Assembly: GCA_965215945.1 (NCBI GenBank)
Contig: CBDCFC010000008.1
Location: forward strand, 1-64,000
Length of the DNA: 64,000 bases
Reading direction: 5' to 3'
DNA from: JAHEKD01 sp965215945
GTDB taxonomy: Bacteria; Pseudomonadota; Gammaproteobacteria; Arenicellales; JAHEKD01
In this document: positions 45,779 through 55,041 of the stretch, one piece after another
Position numbering within the stretch: position 1 is the stretch's first letter
Layout of the letters: every line of letters begins with the position of its first letter
Program-made: the position numbers and the translations under genes
The notes under the pieces: model-generated
What the model saw: the letters and a program-made list of their open reading frames with translations, nothing else
Told to the model about the DNA's origin: nothing
The model's database searches: none

Positions 45779-45921
45779 GTAACTGCTCTTCCTATGTCAT
45801 AAATATCATATCATAGGTGATTGTAAAAACCATCACATGTGATAAAAAGTACTTGCATTGTATCAGCTTTGTGGTATTATTGTATACACATTGTTAATAA
45901 TAGTTAATAAATTACTTTAAA

Positions 45922-46044
45922 ATGAATATTGATGCTGCAAAAAACGAGCTAAAAAATCCTCCTAAAGTCCATTTGGGGTCAGTGCTTTTGGAAATAGCAA
46001 TTTTATTACCCGCTACGGTAATTTTGTTTTACTTTTTTTCTTAA
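45922..46044 (+). CDS. Predicted 40-residue single-pass membrane peptide
   Basis: A short frame starting at 45922 encodes MNIDAAKNELKNPPKVHLGS and then a hydrophobic helix (VLLEIAILLPATVILFYFFS) to the stop. It diverges from the ribbon-helix-helix gene across a 143-bp AT-rich gap and ends 22 bp before the convergent glpD stop. No clear ribosome-binding site is seen. It may be a real small membrane protein; evidence is composition only. Confidence 0.35.
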   Translation: MNIDAAKNELKNPPKVHLGSVLLEIAILLPATVILFYFFS

Positions 46045-46065
46045 AAATCAATTGCTTGAGATTTT

Positions 46066-47535
46066 TTAAAAGATATACTCTTCAACCCTATTTTGCTCTT
46101 CAGGGTTTAGTTTAAGCCCCCATTTACTTCGGCGCCATAGTATATCTTCTGCATTTGTCGCAAATTCATTGTGAATCAAATAATCTACCTCGGCCTGATA
46201 AAGATAGTCACCAAAATGCTGTCCCAGGTCATCCAACTTTTCGGCGCTAGCGCAAATCAGCTCTACATTTGTTCCATAGTTTTTAGCATAGTGCCAGGCT
46301 AAGCTTTTTGGCAGCCATGGTTTTTTACTCATCACACTGTTGAGAAATGATTCGAAATCGGCGTCAGGGATATCGCCGCCAGGAAGTGGCCTACTAGCAG
46401 TCCATGGAATAATTGGTTTATCAAAATACCGATCAATTTTCTCCATGGCATTTTCTGCAAGACTTCGGTAGGTAGTGATTTTCCCTCCAAACACAGATAA
46501 ACACGGCACTGGTTGTTCAACTAGGTCAAGCACATATTCTCTGGTTGCTTTTGTAGGATCATCACTGCCGTCCTGAAGTAAAGGCCTGACGCCGGTATAA
46601 TGCCAAACGACATCTTGTGGTGTGATTTGTTGATTAAAGTATTCATTAACCGACTCACATAAATAGTTAATTTCATTATCGGTTATCGGCTGCTCAAGAC
46701 ATTGAGTAACCTCAAGCTCAGTGGTACCAACTAGGGTATAGTTTTGCTCGTATGGAATCGCAAACACAATTCGATTATCGGCATTTTGAAAAATATAAGC
46801 CATATCATGATCGAATATCCTGGGTACTACGATATGTCCACCCGAAACTAAGCGGACGGAATGATCATTTTTGAGTTTTGCCTTATCCTGCAGAAAATCG
46901 ACCACCCAGGGCCCACTGGCATTGACAAGGAACTTGGCTCTAACAGATTGCTCCAAACCCTGTTTATTACTTAAATCTAAGTTCCAAGCACCCTCTTGTT
47001 GGTTAGCTGACTCGCATTTTGTATACGTCAAGATATCAGCCCCAAGCTCCTTGGCGTCCATCGCATTCAAAACCACCAATCGCGCATCCTGCACCCAACA
47101 ATCAGAATATAAAAAACCTTTTTTATAATCTTGCTTTAAGGGTTTTCCACAAATGTGATTAGTCAGGGTCACTCCCTTTGACCCGGCAAGTTTTTTACGT
47201 TTCCCTAAATAATCATATAACCACAAACCTGCTCTGATCATCCAAACCGGACGCATCTTTTTGTTATGAGGCAGAACAAATTGCAACGGCCAAATTATAT
47301 GCGGGGCTATGTTTAACAAAACCTCGCGTTCATTTAAGGCCTCACGAACCAGTTTGAATTCATAATATTCGAGATAACGTAAACCGCCATGAATTAACTT
47401 GCTGCTGGCAGATGAAGTATGTGCTGCTAAATCATCTTGCTCAACCAACAAGACTTTGTAGCCCCTGCCTGCCGCATCACGGGCAATGCCGACTCCGTTT
47501 ATTCCACCTCCGATTATTGCGATATCGTAATCCAT
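46066..47535 (-). CDS. glpD: Aerobic glycerol-3-phosphate dehydrogenase GlpD
   Basis: A 489-residue membrane-associated flavoprotein that oxidises glycerol 3-phosphate to dihydroxyacetone phosphate and reduces quinone. The FAD-binding site is IAIIGGGINGVGIARDAAGR. SSKLIHGGLRYLEYYEF, VNASGPWVVDFL and HYTGVRPLLQDG are diagnostic. Length matches E. coli GlpD (501). No glpK or glpF lies next to it. Confidence 0.95.
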   Translation of the reverse strand: MDYDIAIIGGGINGVGIARDAAGRGYKVLLVEQDDLAAHTSSASSKLIHGGLRYLEYYEFKLVREALNEREVLLNIAPHIIWPLQFVLPHNKKMRPVWMIRAGLWLYDYLGKRKKLAGSKGVTLTNHICGKPLKQDYKKGFLYSDCWVQDARLVVLNAMDAKELGADILTYTKCESANQQEGAWNLDLSNKQGLEQSVRAKFLVNASGPWVVDFLQDKAKLKNDHSVRLVSGGHIVVPRIFDHDMAYIFQNADNRIVFAIPYEQNYTLVGTTELEVTQCLEQPITDNEINYLCESVNEYFNQQITPQDVVWHYTGVRPLLQDGSDDPTKATREYVLDLVEQPVPCLSVFGGKITTYRSLAENAMEKIDRYFDKPIIPWTASRPLPGGDIPDADFESFLNSVMSKKPWLPKSLAWHYAKNYGTNVELICASAEKLDDLGQHFGDYLYQAEVDYLIHNEFATNAEDILWRRSKWGLKLNPEEQNRVEEYIF

Positions 47536-47567
47536 ATCTGTGGTTTTTTTTCGCTAAAAATCTATTA

Positions 47568-48299
47568 CTAAGCAGGCAGATTCATCAATTGTTGATGTGC
47601 TTTGACCATACCCGCCATGCTCTTAAATTTAAAACCAGTCGTGACCTTTTTTTCAGGTGCAGCCGTAGCGCCCCAACCTTCGACATCGTGACGGCGGTCG
47701 ATCCAGGCAGTGGCCAAACCGAATTCTTTGGCCGGCACATGATCATGAAATAAGCTTTGTGCCGTATGCAAGATTTCATGTTTTTCAATACCGAAATCAC
47801 TTTTTAGATGTTCTAGCATGTATTCGAAATTACGCGGATCAGGCTTGTAACTACCAACATCCTGAGCGGTATAAATCGCATCAAACTCTATTTGCAGACG
47901 TTCGTTACTGCCTTTGTAACTTTTTCTATCGCAATTTGTTAATGTCACTAGCTTGTAGTGTTTTTTTAAATACTGCAGCGATGAAGGGGAATCAATGAAA
48001 GCGGGCCAATCTTTCACTGACTGACCAAACGTCTCAACTTCAGTTTTATCAATCTCAACATCCCAGTAACCCGCTAACGTTTGATAAACCTTGGCTAACA
48101 ATTCACTATAAATCATAGCCGGTGTTTCTGACTGCTGCGCAGATTCTACTTCGGCAAAAGTCTCCAAGATTTCGTCACGACTCATCTGATCAGGACATTT
48201 GGACGTCAACGGCAAAAGAGCATTGTAGATGCCTGTCTCCCAGTCAATTAACGTCCCGTAAGTATCGAAGGTTAAGACTTTAAAATCACTTAGCTTCAT
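47568..48299 (-). CDS. HAD-superfamily hydrolase, haloacid dehalogenase type II-like
   Basis: A 243-residue HAD protein. Motif I is LTFDTYGTLIDWE with the nucleophile aspartate, motif II VTLTNCDRKSY, and the motif III/IV region SYKPDPRNFEYML with a later ATAWIDRRHDV. The cap helices fit (S)-2-haloacid dehalogenase type II enzymes, but many such proteins are phosphatases. It shares its orientation with glpD, 32 bp away. Confidence 0.85.
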   Translation of the reverse strand: MKLSDFKVLTFDTYGTLIDWETGIYNALLPLTSKCPDQMSRDEILETFAEVESAQQSETPAMIYSELLAKVYQTLAGYWDVEIDKTEVETFGQSVKDWPAFIDSPSSLQYLKKHYKLVTLTNCDRKSYKGSNERLQIEFDAIYTAQDVGSYKPDPRNFEYMLEHLKSDFGIEKHEILHTAQSLFHDHVPAKEFGLATAWIDRRHDVEGWGATAAPEKKVTTGFKFKSMAGMVKAHQQLMNLPA

Positions 48300-48439
48300 T
48301 TCTTATTCCCAAAAATTCTCAATATGTATACAGAAATTCTGATAAAGCATCATCTCTTAAATATAAACAAAATAAAACAGGAAATAATTTTTGCTGCATT
48401 CTATTATAGTGCTCAACCTATTAACCAACATATACATCA

Positions 48440-49849
48440 ATGGAAGAACTGCTAGCCAAGATTGTTGGCAAAAACAATCTGATTTACCAACCCGATAGCG
48501 AGGATGAGAGATTAACCGATCATAGGCGTTATTTTCATGGCCAACCTTTGGCAATAGTAACTCCACAAACAACAGAGCAGGTTTCCGAACTAGTTAAACT
48601 TTGCCTTGACAATAATCTCAGCATTGTTCCCCAGGGGGGTAACACCGGTTACGGCGGCGGAGCAACACCGGACCAAAGCGGCCAACAACTATTACTCTGC
48701 CTATCAAAAATGAACCAAATCTGTGAAATAGACCAAATCAACTTCACTATGACCGTTGAGGCAGGCACGATATTGGCAAACATTCAACAAGCCGCTGAAC
48801 AAAATGACATGTTTTTTCCATTGAGCATTGGTGCAGAAGGCACCTGCCAGATTGGTGGCAATATCTCGACCAATGCAGGTGGATTGTCTGTGCTCAAGTA
48901 TGGCAATACTAGGGATTTGATTCTTGGTCTTGAAGTGGTTTTAGCTGACGGAACCATAATCAATGATTTGAGCAAACTGCGAAAAAACAACACCGGCTAT
49001 AACTTGACTCAACTTTTTGCAGGTGCCGAGGGCAGTCTTGGAATAATTACCCAAGCCGTCTTAAAAACCTTCCCGCTGCCTAAAAAACATTGCTGTTCGA
49101 TGTTAGCTTTTGAAAGTATTGAGAAGTTATATTCTTTTTATCAATTGGCACGCCGACAATCGGCCGACTGTATTAGTTCATTTGAATACATTTCTTCAAG
49201 TTCAATCGACTTGGTTAATTCGGGGCCTGTAGAAATAAAATTTCCATTAAATAATGACTACAACTATTATGCTTTAGTTGAGTTTAGTTCTTGCTCGGAT
49301 TTTTTAGACTTGGAACTGATCACCGAAAGACTGCTAAGCATAGCTTTTGAAAAAAAAATCGTAGCCGATGGAACCCAGGCTCAAACCGAAAACCAACGTC
49401 AAGCAATGTGGCGGTTTCGTGAGGCTATACCCGAAACCGAGCGCCTGCTAGGCGGTTCGATAAAACATGACATTTCCTTACCTATCTCTGAAATTTCTAA
49501 TTTCCTGGACTTGATTGCAGAAAAATTAGACGGCATCACTATCGACAAACGTATTTCAGTTTATGGTCATATCGGAGACGGCAATCTACACTTTAATTTA
49601 CTGCACCCTGAAACTACAAACCCACAAGAATTTAAACGGACCTATGAAGATAAACTTTCGACCGCTATATATGATTTAACTGCGTCTCTAAATGGCAGCT
49701 TTAGCGCTGAACATGGAATTGGGCAACTTAAACTCGAACAACTAAAGCGTTACAAAGATCCGAACATATTGGGTTTAATGCGAAAAATAAAGCAGGCAAT
49801 TGATCACAATAATGTTATGAATCCAGGAAAATTAGTCGATTCAGCTTGA
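48440..49849 (+). CDS. FAD-binding D-2-hydroxyacid dehydrogenase (D-2-hydroxyglutarate dehydrogenase-like)
   Basis: A 469-residue flavoprotein in the same superfamily as the gene at 3262 but of a different subgroup. IVPQGGNTGYGGGATPDQSG and IGGNISTNAGGLSVLKYGNT bind FAD. YGHIGDGNLHFNLLHP and FSAEHGIGQLKLEQL carry the metal-binding and active-site residues typical of D-2-hydroxyglutarate dehydrogenases, and MNPGKLV closes it. It probably oxidises D-2-hydroxyglutarate or a related acid made by side reactions such as that of SerA. It is divergent from the HAD gene. Confidence 0.85.
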   Translation: MEELLAKIVGKNNLIYQPDSEDERLTDHRRYFHGQPLAIVTPQTTEQVSELVKLCLDNNLSIVPQGGNTGYGGGATPDQSGQQLLLCLSKMNQICEIDQINFTMTVEAGTILANIQQAAEQNDMFFPLSIGAEGTCQIGGNISTNAGGLSVLKYGNTRDLILGLEVVLADGTIINDLSKLRKNNTGYNLTQLFAGAEGSLGIITQAVLKTFPLPKKHCCSMLAFESIEKLYSFYQLARRQSADCISSFEYISSSSIDLVNSGPVEIKFPLNNDYNYYALVEFSSCSDFLDLELITERLLSIAFEKKIVADGTQAQTENQRQAMWRFREAIPETERLLGGSIKHDISLPISEISNFLDLIAEKLDGITIDKRISVYGHIGDGNLHFNLLHPETTNPQEFKRTYEDKLSTAIYDLTASLNGSFSAEHGIGQLKLEQLKRYKDPNILGLMRKIKQAIDHNNVMNPGKLVDSA

Positions 49850-49932
49850 CAGTTAGCGAGGCTTTACGTTAGCTTTGAGGTTTGGCACCACTCCATTTGA
49901 CACTAGAGCGTATAACCACGAGGGATTTTAAA

Positions 49933-50769
49933 ATGGCAGCAAAAAAGAAAGCGATTGAAAACACCGTAGAGAAAGTTAAATCCAAAAACAAAAAAATCAA
50001 AAACAATCTTTATGAAAAGGAACTGGAGATATTACAGACTGAAATGGTCAAGCTGCAGGAATGGATTCGCCAGAAAGGGCTTAAAGTAGTAATCATCTTT
50101 GAAGGCCGGGATGCGGCGGGTAAAGGTGGCGTCATCAAACGCATTATGGAACGCCTGAATCCACGTATCGCGCGTATTGTTGCTCTCGGCACACCAACTG
50201 AAAAAGAGAAAACCCAATGGTATTTTCAGCGTTATGTGCCCCACTTACCTGCAGCCGGTGAAATGGTCTTATTTGACCGCAGTTGGTACAACCGGGCAGG
50301 TGTTGAAAGAGTGATGGGTTTTTGCACAAATGAAGAATACGAAGAATTCATGCGCACCTGCCCCGAATTTGAACGAATGCTGTTACGTTCAGGCATTATT
50401 CTGATCAAATACTGGTTTTCAGTCAGTGATGAAGAACAGGAAAAACGTTTCCAGGCACGCACCCGCGATACCAAGAAATTCTGGAAATTAAGTCCTATGG
50501 ATATAGAATCACGTTCAAACTGGATAGAATACTCAAGAGCCAAAGACAAAATGTTCGCCTATACGGATACCAAGGATGCACCCTGGCATGTTGTCGATGC
50601 CGATAATAAAAAACGCGCACGACTGAACTGCATGAGACACATTTTGAGTATGATTCCCTATGAAGACTTAACTCCACCTCCAGTGAAGTTACCAAAACGC
50701 CAATCCGAGGGCGACTATATCAGACCGCCGATGTCCAGCATGACTATGGTGCCCGATAATTACGATTAA
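49933..50769 (+). CDS. ppk2: Polyphosphate kinase 2 (PPK2, class I-like)
   Basis: PPK2 transfers phosphate between polyphosphate and nucleotides, usually making GTP or ATP from diphosphates. Walker A is IFEGRDAAGKGGVIKR, Walker B FDRSWYNRAGVERVMGF, and the lid module includes RTRDTKKFWKLSPMD. The C-terminal PPVKLPKRQ region is typical of single-domain enzymes. An in-frame start exists at 49882, but ATG 49933 (MAAKKKAIENT) has GAGGG upstream and the usual lysine-rich N-terminus, so I prefer it. It opens the phosphate/polyphosphate region. Confidence 0.93.
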   Translation: MAAKKKAIENTVEKVKSKNKKIKNNLYEKELEILQTEMVKLQEWIRQKGLKVVIIFEGRDAAGKGGVIKRIMERLNPRIARIVALGTPTEKEKTQWYFQRYVPHLPAAGEMVLFDRSWYNRAGVERVMGFCTNEEYEEFMRTCPEFERMLLRSGIILIKYWFSVSDEEQEKRFQARTRDTKKFWKLSPMDIESRSNWIEYSRAKDKMFAYTDTKDAPWHVVDADNKKRARLNCMRHILSMIPYEDLTPPPVKLPKRQSEGDYIRPPMSSMTMVPDNYD

Positions 50770-51122
50770 ACTCATAGCGTTAAATAGATTCCCCCGGGTA
50801 AACCCGGGGTGCTTACCGCAACAGCCCTTTGGGCTGATCCGATGAACATCGCGCTTTATAGTGGAGCGATGTTCAATCTATATACACTCATTCATCCACG
50901 GGCAAGGCCGGGATATATACACTTTTAAAGTGGTCCCGGCACAAGCCCGTGGTATTCTGTCGCTTACGCGAACGACAATAAACGACTAGCTTACAACTTT
51001 CATTTGATAACGATAGCCAGCGAATAAACACAAGAACAATTTAAACTAACTGTGTTTACAATATCACCTTGGAAGTATTCCATCTGAATTTTATATAATT
51101 CTTTTGAAATCATAACAGTGAC
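50770..51122. repeat. Hairpin-rich intergenic region after ppk2
   Basis: No gene is seen in this 353-bp gap. CCCCGGGTAAACCCGGGG (50792-50809) lies 22 bp after the ppk2 stop and may end its transcript, though no T-run follows. GAACATCGC (50844-50852) pairs with GCGATGTTC (50866-50874). A longer imperfect palindrome runs from CCACGGGC (50896) to GCCCGTGG (50952), with GCCGGGA and TCCCGGC inside. These belong with the GC-rich repeat family at 2.0 and 21.2 kb. The rest is AT-rich and should hold the phoR promoter. Confidence 0.6.
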
Positions 51123-52445
51123 TTGCCAAGGATCAAATTGTTGAAAGAACTTTGGGTTATCATTTTTATATCATTAATTAGTTTGGTTCCGACCGTACTT
51201 ACCCAATCATTTTCAATCGGCTTAATCTGTTTTCTCGGTCTTTACTTAGGCTGGCATTTAGGCCACCTGTTGATATTTAAACGTTATCTAAACAGTCATA
51301 AAACTAAAACCAATACAAAATCATTTGGACTGTGGCAAGAAGTTTTTATACAAACTCAAAAATCATCCTTACAACAACTCAATCGAAAACATAACCATCA
51401 ACTCCTTCAAAATGAATTAATTCGTTTTTTACAGACCTGGGACGATGCAATAGTAATAATGGATAGAAACGAAACTATATTGTGGTCAAATCAATCTGCA
51501 ACCAGATTACTAGGGGTTTCCAATCTTGATCATCAACACAAGCCTATCAGGCAAATTATCAAAGACAAGATCCTAATCGAACAACTTGATGCTGGTCAGA
51601 ATAATCCTTTCGAGATGTTATCGCCGGTTAAGCAATCTATCATTTTATCCACATTAATTTACCGTACTATCAAGATAAAACAGGAAGTCACTGTTTTGCT
51701 TGCCAGAGACATCTCCAAGGTTTATCACACTGAGCAGTCCCGAAAAGATTTCGTTTCCAATGTCTCACATGAATTAAGAACTCCATTAACTGTAATTAAG
51801 GGATTTGTGGAGCTAATGGCAAACTCTCCTGAACACACAGAGAAATGGGACAAGTCAATCACATTAATGCAAACACAAATACACCGCATGGAAAATTTGA
51901 TTGATTCGCTGTTGTTGTTAAGTCGTATTCAACAGAGCAAAACTTCAGAACAAGATAAACAGGTTAATGTGGCTGATGCTATCGCTGATATTATTGAGCA
52001 GGCTAAAATTGCACATAAGAATAAACAGCCTGTTCTCAATACCAGTATTGATAAAAGTCTCTTCTTGTTTGGTTCAGAACCTTATCTTATCAGTATTTTT
52101 TCAAATCTCATTTCTAATGCAATTATCCATAACTCACCTCAATGTAAAATTTTTGTTAGCTGGAAATCAGGCGATAACGGTCAAGCTGTTTTTAGTGTCA
52201 GTGATCAAGGTGAAGGCATTGCTGCTCGTCACTTAAATCGACTTACAGAAAGATTTTATCGAGCAGATAAAGGTCGGACACAATCAGATGAAAATAGCAC
52301 CGGGCTTGGATTAGCCATCGTCAAACATGCCTTGCAATATCATGAAAGCTACCTGGATATTCAAAGCAAACCCAATGTGGGCAGTCAGTTCAGATGTACA
52401 TTTCCCAAATCTAGAGTAATCATAAAAAATAAACTAATTCCCTAG
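51123..52445 (+). CDS. phoR: Phosphate regulon sensor histidine kinase PhoR
   Basis: A 440-residue kinase. Two N-terminal membrane helices (about residues 10-50) are followed by a PAS-like domain (IVIMDRNETILWSNQSA). The HisKA motif FVSNVSHELRTPLTVIKGF carries the phospho-accepting His, and the ATPase domain has FSVSDQGEGIA and STGLGLAIVKHAL. This is PhoR architecture, with PhoB as partner. Unusually, phoB is 2.6 kb away on the other strand. The start codon is TTG at 51123; no better start is obvious. Confidence 0.9.
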   Translation: MPRIKLLKELWVIIFISLISLVPTVLTQSFSIGLICFLGLYLGWHLGHLLIFKRYLNSHKTKTNTKSFGLWQEVFIQTQKSSLQQLNRKHNHQLLQNELIRFLQTWDDAIVIMDRNETILWSNQSATRLLGVSNLDHQHKPIRQIIKDKILIEQLDAGQNNPFEMLSPVKQSIILSTLIYRTIKIKQEVTVLLARDISKVYHTEQSRKDFVSNVSHELRTPLTVIKGFVELMANSPEHTEKWDKSITLMQTQIHRMENLIDSLLLLSRIQQSKTSEQDKQVNVADAIADIIEQAKIAHKNKQPVLNTSIDKSLFLFGSEPYLISIFSNLISNAIIHNSPQCKIFVSWKSGDNGQAVFSVSDQGEGIAARHLNRLTERFYRADKGRTQSDENSTGLGLAIVKHALQYHESYLDIQSKPNVGSQFRCTFPKSRVIIKNKLIP

Positions 52446-52523
52446 GGTTATATACCAGTTTCTATATTCTAATTTTTTTCTTAACCCTGAAAAAATCTGA
52501 CAAATCATATAAATATCATCATT

Positions 52524-52546
52524 TTGTCATAATTTTGTAACATTTC
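52524..52546 (+). promoter_or_regulatory. PhoB box upstream of small lysine-rich gene
   Basis: TTGTCATAATTTTGTAACAT contains two TGT half-sites 11 bases apart (52525 and 52536), the spacing of PhoB direct repeats. It lies about 45-75 bp upstream of the 52589 gene. Both the sequence and distance fit activation under phosphate starvation. Confidence 0.7.
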
Positions 52547-52588
52547 TCCACTAGACTGGAGTGTTATCTTAATAAGGAACACTAAGGA

Positions 52589-52831
52589 ATGCATTTCATG
52601 GGTGTTAAAAAAATTGTTTCAGAAATGGAGGATATTTTTTCTGTGAAAAATATGAAGCGTAAACATTATAGAGGCATTAGTCTCTTGCTGGATAAACTCA
52701 AACAAAAAGAAGAAACCATCAGAAACAAATTCGAAAATGAAAGAGATGAGAATAAACGTAAAAAACAAAAACGCTCTCTTCTGGTTATTCAAGCCCAACA
52801 AAAAAAGGCCGAAAAGTTACTGAATGCTTAA
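52589..52831 (+). CDS. Small lysine-rich coiled-coil protein, Pho-associated (copy 1)
   Basis: An 80-residue highly charged protein (start at 52589, or 52598 with AAGGA ideally placed). I do not recognise a named family. Its C-terminal half, LLLDKLKQKEETIRNKF then RKKQKRSLLVIQAQQKKAE, resembles that of the 76-residue protein at 63459, which reads LLENLTEKKVRYEKKLE then KRKSLKTRLKVINAQINKAK. Both are predicted to be helical. A PhoB box precedes this gene. A role with polyphosphate, nucleic acid or a Pho complex is possible, but nothing in the sequence decides it. Confidence 0.65.
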   Translation: MHFMGVKKIVSEMEDIFSVKNMKRKHYRGISLLLDKLKQKEETIRNKFENERDENKRKKQKRSLLVIQAQQKKAEKLLNA

Positions 52832-52933
52832 ATTCATTTGCTCTTTAACAATACCCGATATTATTTTAACAATCAGAAATAAGTTGAGCGCCAAGTAATA
52901 TTGACGATCATTCTAATTAGTTGCTAACTCCCT

Positions 52934-53560
52934 TCAACTTGAAATAGTTACAATTTTATCAGTCACAAATTCAGAATATTCACCAAGTTCATCATACTTC
53001 ACCTGGTCTTTTTTACCAAAATCCATAACACCGATATATCGATGCCCCATTTTTCGCTTTAAGTTTTCAGAATAGGGTAAATTCAAATAATGACAAATCA
53101 ACCCTCGGATAACCCCCGCATGAATAACAACTAAACCACATTTCCAATCATTTTTCGAAATTTGTTTGTCGATATACCCAACGCTACGCTTTTGCATCTG
53201 ACTGAAGCTCTCACCTTTTGGATAGATAAATTTCGAATCAGTTTTATGTTTTGGAAATTTTTTTTCCGCCCATTTTTTACTCTTGTTGGTCAGAATGCCA
53301 TAATCAATCTCATTTAACCTGTCGGATTGGATTGAAGTTGAAATTCCGCTTAATTCAGAAAAAAACTTGGCTGTTTTTTTTGCTCGTTCAAGATTGCTGG
53401 TTAGAACCACATCAAAATTAAAATTTGGTTTTATTATTTTACGCCCCACGAAATATAAATCCTCGGCATAGCCTTCCTCAGGAGGCGCATCTCCCCAGCC
53501 CATAATCAACTCCCGGGCATTACTTTTGGTTTTATAATGCCTGACGATTACTAACTTCAT
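52934..53560 (-). CDS. Histidine phosphatase superfamily protein
   Basis: A 208-residue phosphoglycerate-mutase-like phosphatase. The N-terminal VIVRHYKTKSN contains the RH motif with the phospho-accepting histidine. VVLTSNLERAKKTAKFF and EIDYGILTNKS follow, and VVIHAGVIRGLICHYL carries the second catalytic histidine. The substrate is unknown. Placed among phosphate genes, it may release phosphate from a small molecule, though that is positional inference. No signal peptide is seen, so it is cytoplasmic. Confidence 0.85.
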   Translation of the reverse strand: MKLVIVRHYKTKSNARELIMGWGDAPPEEGYAEDLYFVGRKIIKPNFNFDVVLTSNLERAKKTAKFFSELSGISTSIQSDRLNEIDYGILTNKSKKWAEKKFPKHKTDSKFIYPKGESFSQMQKRSVGYIDKQISKNDWKCGLVVIHAGVIRGLICHYLNLPYSENLKRKMGHRYIGVMDFGKKDQVKYDELGEYSEFVTDKIVTISS

Positions 53561-53817
53561 CGATATAAAAAATTATCCTGAATCCTCTTTTATGCTGGTC
53601 ACAATTGCAGTTGAAAATTAATTTTGTTGCAATGTTATAATCCAAACATTAGATATAATAATAGACATTAATATCAAATAATCATAAAAAGTTTTGCTAA
53701 ATAGATTTACATTCCGCTCTTGCAACACAAGTTTACACGACACCAGGAATTATTTGGTTAAAATATTTATTACTTCAAAAACTATAAGTTTAAAACACAA
53801 TAATATTTGACTAACAA
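53561..53817. promoter_or_regulatory. AT-rich divergent intergenic region
   Basis: A 257-bp AT-rich gap between the divergent phosphatase and 2-phosphoglycerate-kinase-like genes. It must carry promoters for both. I found no clear TGT-11-TGT PhoB repeat or riboswitch in it. Confidence 0.35.
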
Positions 53818-55041
53818 ATGGCAAAGCGAATAATCATAACCAGAGACGGCGACGACATCCCCTTTTTACGTGGTATTTTAGTCAAGTCATTAGTCAATGC
53901 GGGTCTGTCATTTGATCAGGCCTATGATCTTGCCCAAACAGTCAGGGACAAGCTTGATGATGAATTTGAAATTACTTACGCTGAACTGGCATCATTGACG
54001 GCTGATTTGCTGGAAGAAAAATACGGCCTGGAGTTGCGTCAGAATTATGAGGATTGCCCAGTAGGAAGTCCGTCTGAGAATATCGTTGTTCATACACCCG
54101 CCAGAGACGCACCTTTTTCTGCTGCCATTATTACATACGACCTGGAATGTTACGGTATTAAAACCGCCATTGCTTCAGAAGCCGGGCAAATAGTTTTTAA
54201 TCAATTAATTTCTGAGAATTATCAGGAGATAAGCAGCACAGATATAAACCTGTTGATTTATCGCTGCCTTAAGAATAATTTCAGTCAAGACATTGCTGAT
54301 TTATTTATTAGCTGGAAAGCGTTTGAAGATAGTGAAATGTCTCTGATTGTACTTATCGGTGGGATTACTGGTGTAGGCAAAAGTACTGTCTCCCATGAAA
54401 TCTGTTACAAACTCGACATACCACAAATTCAGTCAAGCGATATGATCAGGGAAATCATACGAGCTTACCTGGCTCCTCCGCTTGTACCCCTTTTACAATA
54501 TTCCAGCTTTGATGCGTGGAAAGCAATTCCGGAAGCGGATACAAAAAAACGATTCTTTAAAAAAGGCCCGCCTATTGTAGAAGGATTCTTATCGCAATTG
54601 TCAATAATAAAACCGGCTCTTGAGTCTTCCATTGACCGTGCATTAAGGGAGCATAATCATGTGATTATAGAAGGGGTTCATGTTTTAACCACTGAAATTG
54701 ACTTGACCGCTGCACAGGATCAGGCAATCATAGTACCCGTCATGCTGGCCAGCACCAGCAAGTCAGCATTGAAAAAACAAATTACCCGCCGAAGTAAAGA
54801 ACAAGACAAGCGACCTGCTTCGCGATATATTGAAAATATCGACAATATCTGGGCATTGCAGTCTTATCTGTTAAAAACAGCAGATAATGCTGAAATCCCA
54901 ATTCTGACAAATAATGACATCAAGAAAACCGTCAGTAATATCATCAATTTGATTTCAGACGGTATTACTGAACGTTTTAATGCTGATGATTACCGTGAAC
55001 AATGGGACCAGGCAGTTGTTCAAGATTCTGAAAATCTGTAA
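53818..55041 (+). CDS. ATP-cone / 2-phosphoglycerate kinase-like protein
   Basis: A 407-residue two-part protein. Residues 1-90 (KRIIITRDGDDIPFLRGILV) resemble an ATP-cone domain. The C-terminal part is a P-loop kinase with Walker A VLIGGITGVGKSTVSHEI (about residue 183) and QSSDMIREIIRAYL. HVIIEGVHVLTTEIDL and ITRRSKEQDKRPASRYIENI resemble archaeal 2-phosphoglycerate kinases, which feed cyclic 2,3-diphosphoglycerate synthesis. Whether this organism makes that compound is unknown. It lies between phoR and phoB and converges on phoB with a 22-base overlap. Confidence 0.75.
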   Translation: MAKRIIITRDGDDIPFLRGILVKSLVNAGLSFDQAYDLAQTVRDKLDDEFEITYAELASLTADLLEEKYGLELRQNYEDCPVGSPSENIVVHTPARDAPFSAAIITYDLECYGIKTAIASEAGQIVFNQLISENYQEISSTDINLLIYRCLKNNFSQDIADLFISWKAFEDSEMSLIVLIGGITGVGKSTVSHEICYKLDIPQIQSSDMIREIIRAYLAPPLVPLLQYSSFDAWKAIPEADTKKRFFKKGPPIVEGFLSQLSIIKPALESSIDRALREHNHVIIEGVHVLTTEIDLTAAQDQAIIVPVMLASTSKSALKKQITRRSKEQDKRPASRYIENIDNIWALQSYLLKTADNAEIPILTNNDIKKTVSNIINLISDGITERFNADDYREQWDQAVVQDSENL

